Shown here: in pieces, positions 1-5,032 of the stretch
How positions within the stretch are numbered: position 1 is the first letter of the stretch
Layout: each line of letters opens with the position of its first letter
Assembly (NCBI GenBank): GCA_003559985.1
Contig: PWJP01000159.1
Location: 1-5,032, forward strand
DNA from: Saprospirales bacterium
GTDB lineage: Bacteria > Bacteroidota > Bacteroidia > Chitinophagales > Saprospiraceae
Length of the DNA stretch: 5,032 nt
Reading direction: 5' to 3'
Made by a program: the position numbers and the translations under genes
Notes under the pieces: model-generated
What the model was told of the DNA's origin: nothing
The model's input: only the letters and a program-made list of their open reading frames with translations
The model's database searches: none

Positions 1-218
1 TCAATGGCGAACCGGCTACTCAATACACCTTCCAGCAGGATTACTATTGGATGATAGGAGACAACCGGCACAATTCTGAAGATTCCAGGGTCTGGGGTTA
101 TGTTCCCGCAGATCATATAGTCGGCAAGCCACTATTTATCTTTTTCAGCACAAGAAACGCTAACATGCGCGATGGAATCCGCTGGGACCGGGTGTTTAAA
201 AGCACCTCGGGGCTTTGA
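1..218 (+). CDS. lepB: Signal peptidase I, C-terminal part (5' end outside window)
   Basis: This is the C-terminal end of type I signal peptidase, the membrane-anchored serine/lysine protease that cuts signal peptides from exported proteins on the outer face of the inner membrane. The reading frame is fixed by complete codons from base 3 to the TGA at 216-218, giving 71 visible residues. The conserved box E of the S26 family is clear: GDNRHNSEDSR at visible residues 19-29, followed by WGYVPADHIVGK at 31-42 and the usual final strand and basic tail (GIRWDRVF). The catalytic Ser and Lys and the N-terminal membrane anchor lie upstream of the window, so their presence cannot be checked. The fragment shows no frameshift or loss. 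The next gene starts 89 bases downstream, so lepB may belong to the same transcription unit, but this gap is the widest in the row and could hold a promoter. The family call is very secure. Confidence 0.95.
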   Translation, partial: NGEPATQYTFQQDYYWMIGDNRHNSEDSRVWGYVPADHIVGKPLFIFFSTRNANMRDGIRWDRVFKSTSGL

Positions 219-281
219 TTGGTGTAGGGCATTGACACTTCACAGCAATTGACAGTGTAAGATTCACATAAAAAAGGCACC

Positions 282-295
282 CACAAAGATTTGTG
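282..295. promoter_or_regulatory. Perfect 6-bp inverted repeat in the leader of the propeller gene
   Basis: CACAAA-GA-TTTGTG forms a perfect dyad with a two-base centre, placed 12 bases before the ATG at 308 and followed by six A residues. As RNA it could fold as a 5-bp stem with a 4-base loop. As DNA it could be a small operator. It is not an intrinsic terminator for the plus strand, because the run after it is A and not T. A dyad this short can arise by chance, so the functional reading is only a suggestion. Confidence 0.25.
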
Positions 296-307
296 AAAAA
301 AGGTACC

Positions 308-1243
308 ATGAAAACAAGAGCAAACAAGCAGGCTAAAAACTTTTCAATCTACCCGTACATTCCCGGTCTGACAATTATTTGTTGTCTGTTGTTTTTATTA
401 TCTACAGATGTCAAAGCACAATTGCCTGTCTCCCAGGCCTGGTTGCTGGAAATATCCACCGCAGAAAACTCCGGTCAGTGGGTTCTGGATGAGATAGTGT
501 TTTTAAGTTCTTTCAACAGCGAAGGCTACAACAACCAGCCTTTTTTTGCCGATAAAAACACCCTGTATCTGAGCAGTGGAAAGGATACAGTAACCAATTT
601 ATACTCCCTGAGTCTGCACACTGAGGAATTGAAGAAAATAACCGGGACCCATGAGTCCGAATTCAGTCCGCGTTACAATGCAAGGAACAATGCACTTAGT
701 TTTGTCAGGCTGGAAAAAGACGGAACCCAAAGGGTCTGGAATCTCCCCCACGACCGTACCAATTACGGTTCACCGATCACCCCTTTAACGCTGAGGGTCG
801 GTTACTACAGTTGGTTAGACAGCAACACGCTGGCACTTTTTGTACTCAGGGAGGATGGCAACGAACTGATTAAGTGGAATGTGGTAACGGGCAAAGAGGA
901 AACCATTGCCCAAAACCCCGGGCGCTCCATGGAGTCAGACGAAAATGGCGTACTGTATTACACTGTGGAAGGCCGAAGAGATACGCGTCACATTTACAGT
1001 TATGACTTTCGCACCGGAAACAGCGAGCGTTTGGTGAGGATGATACCGGGAGGATCTCAGGATTTTTGCATAGGTCCCGACAACACCCTTTTTACGGCGG
1101 CAGATGGGATGCTGATGGCATTTAGACCCGGGGAAGATTCGTATTGGAAACCACAATTTGCACTCAACATACCAGGGGCAAAAGAAATCACCAGAATTGC
1201 AAGTGACAAAAACGGGCAACTATGCATTATTACAAAACCCTGA
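308..1243 (+). CDS. Exported six-bladed beta-propeller (TolB/PD40-like) protein
   Basis: The product is a 311-residue exported protein of the WD40-like/TolB-like propeller type. I chose the ATG at 308 over a GTG at 293: it leaves a normal signal peptide, has A-rich DNA with an AGG before it, and the GTG lies inside an inverted repeat. The signal peptide has a basic start (MKTRANKQAK), a hydrophobic core at about residues 18-31 and a likely cut after VKA at 35-37. Six repeats follow at about 73-103, 116-147, 164-192, 205-237, 249-275 and 294-311, several with the pattern of a small residue pair, a short strand such as LYLSS and a closing strand such as LYSLSL. Blade 1 opens with GYNNQPFF and blade 2 with ESEFSPRY, both familiar from Bacteroidota propellers of this type. 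The last blade ends at the stop, so the protein seems complete. No catalytic residues are recognised, and a binding or scaffold role in the periplasm is an inference. Its 3' end overlaps the next gene by 22 bases. Confidence 0.75.
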   Translation: MKTRANKQAKNFSIYPYIPGLTIICCLLFLLSTDVKAQLPVSQAWLLEISTAENSGQWVLDEIVFLSSFNSEGYNNQPFFADKNTLYLSSGKDTVTNLYSLSLHTEELKKITGTHESEFSPRYNARNNALSFVRLEKDGTQRVWNLPHDRTNYGSPITPLTLRVGYYSWLDSNTLALFVLREDGNELIKWNVVTGKEETIAQNPGRSMESDENGVLYYTVEGRRDTRHIYSYDFRTGNSERLVRMIPGGSQDFCIGPDNTLFTAADGMLMAFRPGEDSYWKPQFALNIPGAKEITRIASDKNGQLCIITKP

Positions 1244-1863
1244 TTTTCTTTTCTTTACTCGTTTATTCCATGGACCTGACTGAAACACCAATTTTTGCCC
1301 AGCAGGTTTCAGAAAAATGGTATGGTGAGATGGAGGAAAAAAGAGCAGAGACCATGCGATCCCTCTGGCAATCCGAAAGACAGCCAATCTTACCCAAAGA
1401 TACCGTTCACCTCAACTACTACCCTATCAACACAGACTATCTGCTTCAATGCGAACTGCGCAAAACCGAAAACCCCGAGCCCTTTTCCATCGCCACATAC
1501 TCAGGGGAAGAGCGGCAATACATCAAGTACGGAGAAGTATTTATGGAGTTTGAAGGAAAAGCGTTTTCCCTTGAATTGTATCAAAATTTCGCACTGCTGG
1601 AAAGTGAGGAATTCAGTGATTACCTGTTTCTTCCTTTTAAAGACCTGACCAATGGCGAGACCACTTACGGAGGCGGGCGATATCTGAATTTGAGCATCCA
1701 GGATTTGGAGAAAAACGGTTGTCGTATTAATTTCAACCTCGCCTACAATCCCTGGTGCGCATACAGCGACGGTTTCCACTGCCCCATTCCTCCCCGCGCC
1801 AATCACCTCGACATTGCATTAAAAGCCGGAGAAAAAGATTTTGGTAAACCACCCGGCCATTGA
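1222..1863 (+). CDS. DUF1684 family protein, exported
   Basis: This 213-residue protein belongs to DUF1684, a family of unknown biochemical function that is common in Bacteroidota. The family signature fills the C-terminal half. PFKDLTNGETTYGGGRYL at about residues 138-155 is the Gly-rich block, and NFNLAYNPWCAYSDGFHCP at 170-188 continues into IPPRANHL and a closing KAGEK at 201-205. Two cysteines (179 and 187) sit in the conserved block and could bind a metal or form a disulfide. Homologues, as I recall them, usually have DFN where this protein has NFN at 170-172. The N-terminus reads as a signal peptide: basic Lys5, a hydrophobic stretch at 7-17 and a plausible cut after Ala26 (PIFA/QQ), although Asp18 and Glu21 make it less than ideal. 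Starting at the next ATG (1270) would destroy the signal, so the start at 1222 is preferred. That start lies inside the propeller gene, which suggests coupled translation. The family call is firm and the function is unknown. Confidence 0.88.
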   Translation: MHYYKTLIFFSLLVYSMDLTETPIFAQQVSEKWYGEMEEKRAETMRSLWQSERQPILPKDTVHLNYYPINTDYLLQCELRKTENPEPFSIATYSGEERQYIKYGEVFMEFEGKAFSLELYQNFALLESEEFSDYLFLPFKDLTNGETTYGGGRYLNLSIQDLEKNGCRINFNLAYNPWCAYSDGFHCPIPPRANHLDIALKAGEKDFGKPPGH

Positions 1864-1893
1864 TTGGTTTCATAGCAGAAGCAAGCTCAAAAA

Positions 1894-2703
1894 ATGCCCG
1901 ACTTTAGAGAATCTACTGATCATCTGGGACGCAAGGTCAAACTCCCCCATAGACCTCAGCGCATTGTCTCTCTGGTCCCTTCCATCACAGAACTCATCTG
2001 GGATTTGGGACTGCAGGATGAAATCGTGGGAATCACCCGGTTTTGTGTGAATCCGCGGGAGATGTTTAAAAGCAAGGAGCGGGTTGGCGGTACCAAGGAA
2101 ATTACGATGGAGAGACTCCATAGGCTCAAACCGGATCTGATCGTCGCCAACAAAGAGGAAAACACCAAAGAAATGGTGGCAGAGTTGGAGAAAGATTACC
2201 CGGTTTTTGTCACCGAAGTAAGCGATTTTAAATCCGCACTTAAAATGATTGATGATGTAGCCGATATATGCGGAAAGAAAGAAGAAGGGCAGCAAATATC
2301 AGGGGATCTTCAGAAACAGTACCGGTTTTTTTTAGAAGAGCAAAAGACCCCGGGGAGCAGGCCGAAGGTGGCTTACATGATATGGAAAAAACCCTGGATG
2401 ACAGTCGGGGGGGATACTTTTGTCAGTGAAATGCTGGAAATAGCGGGCATGGAAAATATATTTAAGAAACGCGACCGATATCCTGCGGTAACTTTGGAAG
2501 AAATTCAATCCGCTTCACCTGATTATGTACTGCTTTCCTCAGAGCCCTACCCCTTCAAGGAAAAACACCTGGAAGAAGTAGGCAGAGCTGTGCCGAATGC
2601 GGAAATTGAGCTGGTCGATGGTGAGCTATTTTCGTGGTACGGCAGCCGCCTTTTGCGTTCCTTTGATTACTTTCGCAATTTGAAAAAGAGACTGGCGTTT
2701 TAA
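1894..2703 (+). CDS. Helical-backbone metal-receptor (BtuF-like) protein without signal peptide
   Basis: The 269-residue product is a periplasmic-binding-protein-like domain of the class III type (PF01497), the fold of BtuF and of siderophore and cobalamin binding proteins. Family marks are RIVSLVPSITEL at 23-34, the VGGTKE loop at 64-69, KPDLIVANKEEN at 79-90, a linking helix at about 111-150, the second lobe from VAYMIWKKPWMTVGG (159-173), and SWYGSRLL at 247-254 near the end, where BtuF-type proteins place ligand-contacting aromatics. It differs from transport receptors in having no signal peptide or lipobox: it starts MPDFRESTDHLGR, directly at the domain. An in-frame TAG at 1873-1875 rules out an extended N-terminus. 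No ABC permease or ATPase gene lies nearby. A cytoplasmic binding or sensing role for a corrinoid, haem or metal chelate is therefore more likely than import, but the ligand is not readable from the sequence. It follows the DUF1684 gene by 30 bases and precedes the protease by 19. Confidence 0.87.
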   Translation: MPDFRESTDHLGRKVKLPHRPQRIVSLVPSITELIWDLGLQDEIVGITRFCVNPREMFKSKERVGGTKEITMERLHRLKPDLIVANKEENTKEMVAELEKDYPVFVTEVSDFKSALKMIDDVADICGKKEEGQQISGDLQKQYRFFLEEQKTPGSRPKVAYMIWKKPWMTVGGDTFVSEMLEIAGMENIFKKRDRYPAVTLEEIQSASPDYVLLSSEPYPFKEKHLEEVGRAVPNAEIELVDGELFSWYGSRLLRSFDYFRNLKKRLAF

Positions 2704-2722
2704 AACAATTAGTTCAAAGCAC

Positions 2723-4375
2723 ATGAAGATCAACCACATACCCCTGTTTTTTTTTACCATTTTCTCACTCTGGGCCTTTACCATGACAGGCCAGGGAAAG
2801 CATATGTTCCAAAATACCCCGGTTGTCCCCGATGAGTATATCGTCCAGCTTAAAGAAGGAACAGCGCCTTCCGATTGGATTGGTCAACTGACTGATTTTG
2901 CCCCGAATGTGCAGGTTGAACACATTCGGCCTCTGGCAAGAACATTAAACACTCACCTTTTTAGAATAGAAACTGCCGATCGCACACCTGCCCAAATGCG
3001 GGAGTTCATGCTGGTTCAGCAATCTGTTCGCGACATTTTTCCCAACAGAATAGGAGAATGGCGAACCAGTGAACCCGACGATCCCCTTTTCCCCGACCAG
3101 TGGAACCTTTTCCAAATACAGGCACCTGAAGCCTGGGAAATAGCGCGCGGAGGAACTACGGCACTCGGTGATACTATCGTAATTGCTATTATGGACAGCG
3201 GATGTCAGATAGACCATCCCGATCTTTACGACAACATATGGGTAAACCGCGGTGAAATCCCCGGAAGCGGGATAGATGAAGACGGCAATGGCTACGTGGA
3301 TGACTACTTCGGCTTAAATGTCACCACCGGAAACGACCAACACAGCGTCACTCGCCACGGCACGGAAGTCATTGGAGCTGCAGCTGCGGTTACAAATAAC
3401 TCCGAGGGGCTCAGCAGTATAAACTGGAATGTACAGGTCATGGTACTGTCGAAGAGCAATGGCGGCCCCACGGAAGCAGACATGGTAGAGGCCTATCACT
3501 ATGCAATAGACCAGCGCAGTAGGTACAATGAGAGTGGAGGACAGGAAGGTGCTTTTGTGGTCGCGACCAATTTTTCCGGTGGGATCGCCAATGAAGACCC
3601 CGATAATTTCCCCATGTGGTGTGAGATGTACGATTTGATGGGTGAGATGGGAATACTTTCTACTGCAGCCACGGTAAATTCCAATACCGATGTGGATGTA
3701 TTTGGGGACATACCCACGACCTGCCCCAGTCCCTTTCTGATCTCGGTTACCAACTCTAACATGGATGACGAAAAAATACTGAGTGCGGGATACGGTGTGA
3801 ACAACATTGAGATTGCAGCGCCCGGAAGAAATATTCCAACCACTACCATCAATAGTGAGTACCAGGGGAACCTAAGCGGCACTTCTCTGGCAGCACCGCA
3901 AGTGACGGCAGCCATTGCACTACTCTACTCTGCAGATTGCATGGCATTTGCCCAACTCGCCCGCGACAAGCCAAGTGAGGCTGCACTCGTTGCAAGGCGG
4001 GCTATACTGGACGGAGTGGATCGAAATCCGAATCTGGAGCAATTCACCATTTCAGGAGGCAGATTAAATGTGTACAACAGTCTATTTGAGTTGAGTGATT
4101 GTCAGTTTGAAGTGGGGCCACTTTCCATTTCAAATCTATACCCCAATCCCACAACCGGAGAGCTGAACATCGACATACTCGCACCCGACTTTGAAGCCTA
4201 TGAAATCCAAATCACCGATATGCTCGGGCGGGAGGTATTGCGATTTCCGGTGGATTACGAAGCCTTTTCACCCAATGTGAAGCAGATCAACGTGGAACAG
4301 CTTCAATCCGGGGCATATCTCATTCACATAGTCGGTGCCCGAAAAAAGGAGACGCATACTTTTATAAAGCACTGA
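2723..4375 (+). CDS. Secreted S8 subtilisin-like serine protease with T9SS type A sorting domain
   Basis: This 550-residue preproprotease has four parts. A signal peptide covers residues 1 to about 23-25 (hydrophobic core IPLFFFTIFSLWAF). An I9-like inhibitory propeptide at about 34-108 starts VPDEYIVQLKEG. The subtilase domain covers about 123-403, and a T9SS C-terminal sorting domain about 468-550. The catalytic triad is complete: Asp158 in IMDSG, His212 in RHGTEV and Ser388 in SGTSLAAPQV. Asn319 in AATVNSN is the likely oxyanion-hole residue. DEDGNGYVDD at 185-194 resembles a calcium-binding loop. Gln393 replaces the His usual in GTSMAAPHV. Cys300 and Cys334 could pair. The tail has SNLYPNPTTGELNI (470-483), ITDMLGREV (497-505) and LQSGAYLIHI (527-536), as expected for type A sorting domains. 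By family knowledge it crosses the inner membrane by Sec, then the outer membrane by T9SS, and is anchored at the surface or released. It probably digests external protein, but the substrate is not known. It is the last gene of the row. Confidence 0.95.
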   Translation: MKINHIPLFFFTIFSLWAFTMTGQGKHMFQNTPVVPDEYIVQLKEGTAPSDWIGQLTDFAPNVQVEHIRPLARTLNTHLFRIETADRTPAQMREFMLVQQSVRDIFPNRIGEWRTSEPDDPLFPDQWNLFQIQAPEAWEIARGGTTALGDTIVIAIMDSGCQIDHPDLYDNIWVNRGEIPGSGIDEDGNGYVDDYFGLNVTTGNDQHSVTRHGTEVIGAAAAVTNNSEGLSSINWNVQVMVLSKSNGGPTEADMVEAYHYAIDQRSRYNESGGQEGAFVVATNFSGGIANEDPDNFPMWCEMYDLMGEMGILSTAATVNSNTDVDVFGDIPTTCPSPFLISVTNSNMDDEKILSAGYGVNNIEIAAPGRNIPTTTINSEYQGNLSGTSLAAPQVTAAIALLYSADCMAFAQLARDKPSEAALVARRAILDGVDRNPNLEQFTISGGRLNVYNSLFELSDCQFEVGPLSISNLYPNPTTGELNIDILAPDFEAYEIQITDMLGREVLRFPVDYEAFSPNVKQINVEQLQSGAYLIHIVGARKKETHTFIKH

Positions 4376-4508
4376 TTGGTTAGAATTTAAATCCTGTATT
4401 TGAAAGCCGGTCAGCAGGAACGAAAACGTAACTTGATGCGTTAGAGCGGTATATTTTGGTCAGCGAATAATATTTTCCAAAAAAAGCTTTAAAAACCAGA
4501 AAAAGCAG
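4376..4508. other. Non-coding gap between the protease and the tRNA unit
   Basis: This AT-rich stretch separates the two transcription units and holds no open reading frame of note. I looked for an intrinsic terminator of the protease operon and found none with a GC-rich stem and a T run. The best fold pairs TTTTGG with CCAAAA at about 4454-4482 around a long loop, which is weak. Termination may be Rho-dependent, or there may be read-through into the tRNA unit. Confidence 0.5.
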
Positions 4509-4516
4509 TATCTTTG
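4488..4516 (+). promoter_or_regulatory. Bacteroidota-type promoter of the tRNA-Arg/rpmB/rpmG unit
   Basis: TATCTTTG at 4509-4516 matches the Bacteroidota primary-sigma -7 consensus TAnnTTTG at every fixed position. The -33 element (consensus TTTG or TTG) is weaker: TTTA at 4488-4491, 17 bases upstream, is the best candidate. The expected start site falls around 4522-4524, about 8-10 bases before the mature tRNA. No comparable box lies between the tRNA and rpmB, so this promoter probably serves all three genes. Confidence 0.7.
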
Positions 4517-4531
4517 CCGTCCGAAAAATCA

Positions 4532-4608
4532 GGCTTCGTAGCTTAACTGGATAGAGCACCTGACTACGGATCAGGAGGTTGCAGGTTCGAATCCTGCCGA
4601 AGTCACCA
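4532..4608 (+). tRNA. tRNA-Arg (anticodon ACG), CCA encoded
   Basis: All arms fold. The 7-bp acceptor stem pairs GGCTTCG with CGAAGTC, with one G-U pair at the second position. The D stem pairs GCTT with GAGC. The anticodon stem pairs CCTGA with TCAGG around the loop CTACGGA, which places ACG at 4566-4568. The variable loop is AGGTT, and the T stem pairs GCAGG with CCTGC around TTCGAAT. The discriminator is A4605, and CCA at 4606-4608 is encoded in the DNA. By family knowledge, A34 is converted to inosine by TadA, so one tRNA reads CGU, CGC and CGA arginine codons. The rpmB start lies 13 bases beyond the CCA, with no visible promoter between, so the tRNA is probably cut from a joint transcript with the ribosomal protein mRNA. 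Confidence 0.98.
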
Positions 4609-4621
4609 AAACTAAATAGAT

Positions 4622-4870
4622 ATGTCTAAGGTTTGTCAATTAACAGGAAGAAGGCCGCAGAGCGGTCACAAGGTATCCCACTCAAACATCAAGACCAAGC
4701 GTCGGTTTGAGCCCAACTTGCAAAAAAAGCGCTTCTACATACCGGAAGTTGACAAGTGGGTGACGTTGCGCGTTTCAACCAAAGCGGTTCGCTGCATCAA
4801 TAAATTGGGTATATACCAGTACATTAAGCGTCAGCAAAAGAAAGGACTGGCGACCGATATTAAATTATAA
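4622..4870 (+). CDS. rpmB: 50S ribosomal protein L28
   Basis: The 82-residue product is complete L28 (bL28), a small basic protein of the large ribosomal subunit. It shows the full family pattern: MSKVCQLTGRRPQSGHKVSH at the N-terminus, then KTKRRFEPNLQKKRF at 24-38, VDKWVTLRVSTKAVRCI at 43-59 and a basic C-terminal helix. The N-terminal knuckle has only one cysteine (CQLTG, where zinc-binding forms have CxxC), so this is the form that does not bind zinc. There is no Shine-Dalgarno sequence; the leader is AT-rich (ACTAAATAGAT), which is normal for the phylum. The start is fixed by the conserved N-terminus. It sits between tRNA-Arg (13 bases upstream) and rpmG (23 bases downstream), and is probably co-transcribed with both. 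Confidence 0.99.
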   Translation: MSKVCQLTGRRPQSGHKVSHSNIKTKRRFEPNLQKKRFYIPEVDKWVTLRVSTKAVRCINKLGIYQYIKRQQKKGLATDIKL

Positions 4871-4893
4871 ATCAGCAAATAAAGCTATCGATC

Positions 4894-5032
4894 ATGGCAA
4901 AGAAATCTAAAGGCAACAGAGTGCAGGTGATTTTGGAGTGTACGGAGCACAAAGCTTCGGGCAAGCCGGGCACTTCGCGCTATGTCACGCAAAAGAACCG
5001 GAGAAATACTCCGGACAGATTGGAGTTGAAGA
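4894..5032 (+). CDS. rpmG: 50S ribosomal protein L33, 5' part (3' end outside window)
   Basis: The first 46 codons of L33 (bL33) are visible, followed by one base of the next codon. MAKKSKGNRVQVILECTEHK at 1-20, then SRYVTQKNRRNTPDRLELK at 28-46, is diagnostic. Family members of this type are about 60 residues long, so roughly a quarter is missing at the right edge. The first cysteine pair of the zinc-ribbon form is absent: one Cys is followed by TEHK. The second pair position lies mostly beyond the window, but the visible part fits the zinc-independent form. The gene starts 23 bases after rpmB, with an AT-rich leader and no Shine-Dalgarno sequence. In many Bacteroidota the next genes are a DUF4295 gene and ftsY, which cannot be checked here. 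Confidence 0.97.
   Translation, partial: MAKKSKGNRVQVILECTEHKASGKPGTSRYVTQKNRRNTPDRLELK

Noticed and set aside
232..255. Two TTGACA hexamers and a weak ACACT/AGTGT hairpin after lepB
   Set aside because: The TTGACA -35 element is not the main promoter type in this phylum. The stem is only 5 bp with a 14-base loop and no T run, so neither promoter nor terminator is supported.
286..293. AAGATTTG as a -7 promoter box for the propeller gene
   Set aside because: It has one mismatch to TAnnTTTG and no TTTG or TTG at the proper distance upstream.
293..307. GTG at 293 as the start of the propeller gene, adding five residues
   Set aside because: The ATG at 308 already gives a complete signal peptide, and the GTG lies inside an inverted repeat. 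The extra residues match nothing known.
192..2073. 12-base repeat TGTTTAAAAGCA at about 192-203 and 2062-2073
   Set aside because: Both copies lie in unrelated coding sequences. A 12-base match between two places in 5 kb is expected about once by chance.
1870..2295. Minus-strand open frame of 141 codons opposite the receptor-like gene
   Set aside because: The plus strand carries an unmistakable PF01497 domain. The minus-strand product is unrecognisable and lacks a sensible start context.
3499..3915. Minus-strand open frame of 138 codons inside the protease gene
   Set aside because: It lies opposite a conserved catalytic domain and its translation shows no domain pattern. It is a shadow of the real gene, as are the other minus-strand frames in the window.
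4454..4482. Possible terminator hairpin TTTTGG/CCAAAA after the protease
   Set aside because: The stem is AT-rich and short, the loop is about 17 bases, and it is followed by A residues and not T.

Overview
The window looks like an ordinary chromosomal segment of a Bacteroidota bacterium. Four things support this. The secreted subtilase ends in a type A type IX secretion (T9SS) sorting domain, with LYPNP near its start and a short basic end. The tRNA gene has a -7 box TATCTTTG that fits the Bacteroidota consensus TAnnTTTG. The start codons lack clear Shine-Dalgarno sequences. The rpmB-rpmG order and their cysteine-poor protein forms are typical of the phylum. A Saprospiria-like or related marine lineage is possible, but I cannot fix the taxonomy from this window.

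The left part (1-4375) is one row of five plus-strand genes with gaps of 89, -22, 30 and 19 bases. They are the 3' end of signal peptidase I (lepB), an exported six-bladed beta-propeller protein, an exported DUF1684 protein, a substrate-binding-protein-like helical-backbone protein that has no signal peptide, and a 550-residue S8 subtilisin-like protease with the T9SS tail. The tight spacing and the 22-base overlap suggest co-transcription, at least from the propeller gene to the protease. Three of the four complete products carry signal peptides, and lepB encodes the enzyme that removes such peptides, so envelope export is the common theme. No shared pathway can be shown from sequence alone.

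The right part (4376-5032) is a separate housekeeping unit. It has a non-coding gap of about 155 bases holding a Bacteroidota-type promoter, then tRNA-Arg(ACG) with an encoded CCA end, rpmB (L28) starting only 13 bases after the tRNA, and rpmG (L33) running off the window. The common order in the phylum continues with a small DUF4295 gene and ftsY, which would lie beyond the right edge.

I found no mobile element, CRISPR array, phage gene, riboswitch or convincing intrinsic terminator. No new system is evident. The points most worth a second look are the substrate-binding-like protein that appears to be cytoplasmic, the tRNA-mRNA arrangement, and a recurring TGATTGGT at three stop codons.
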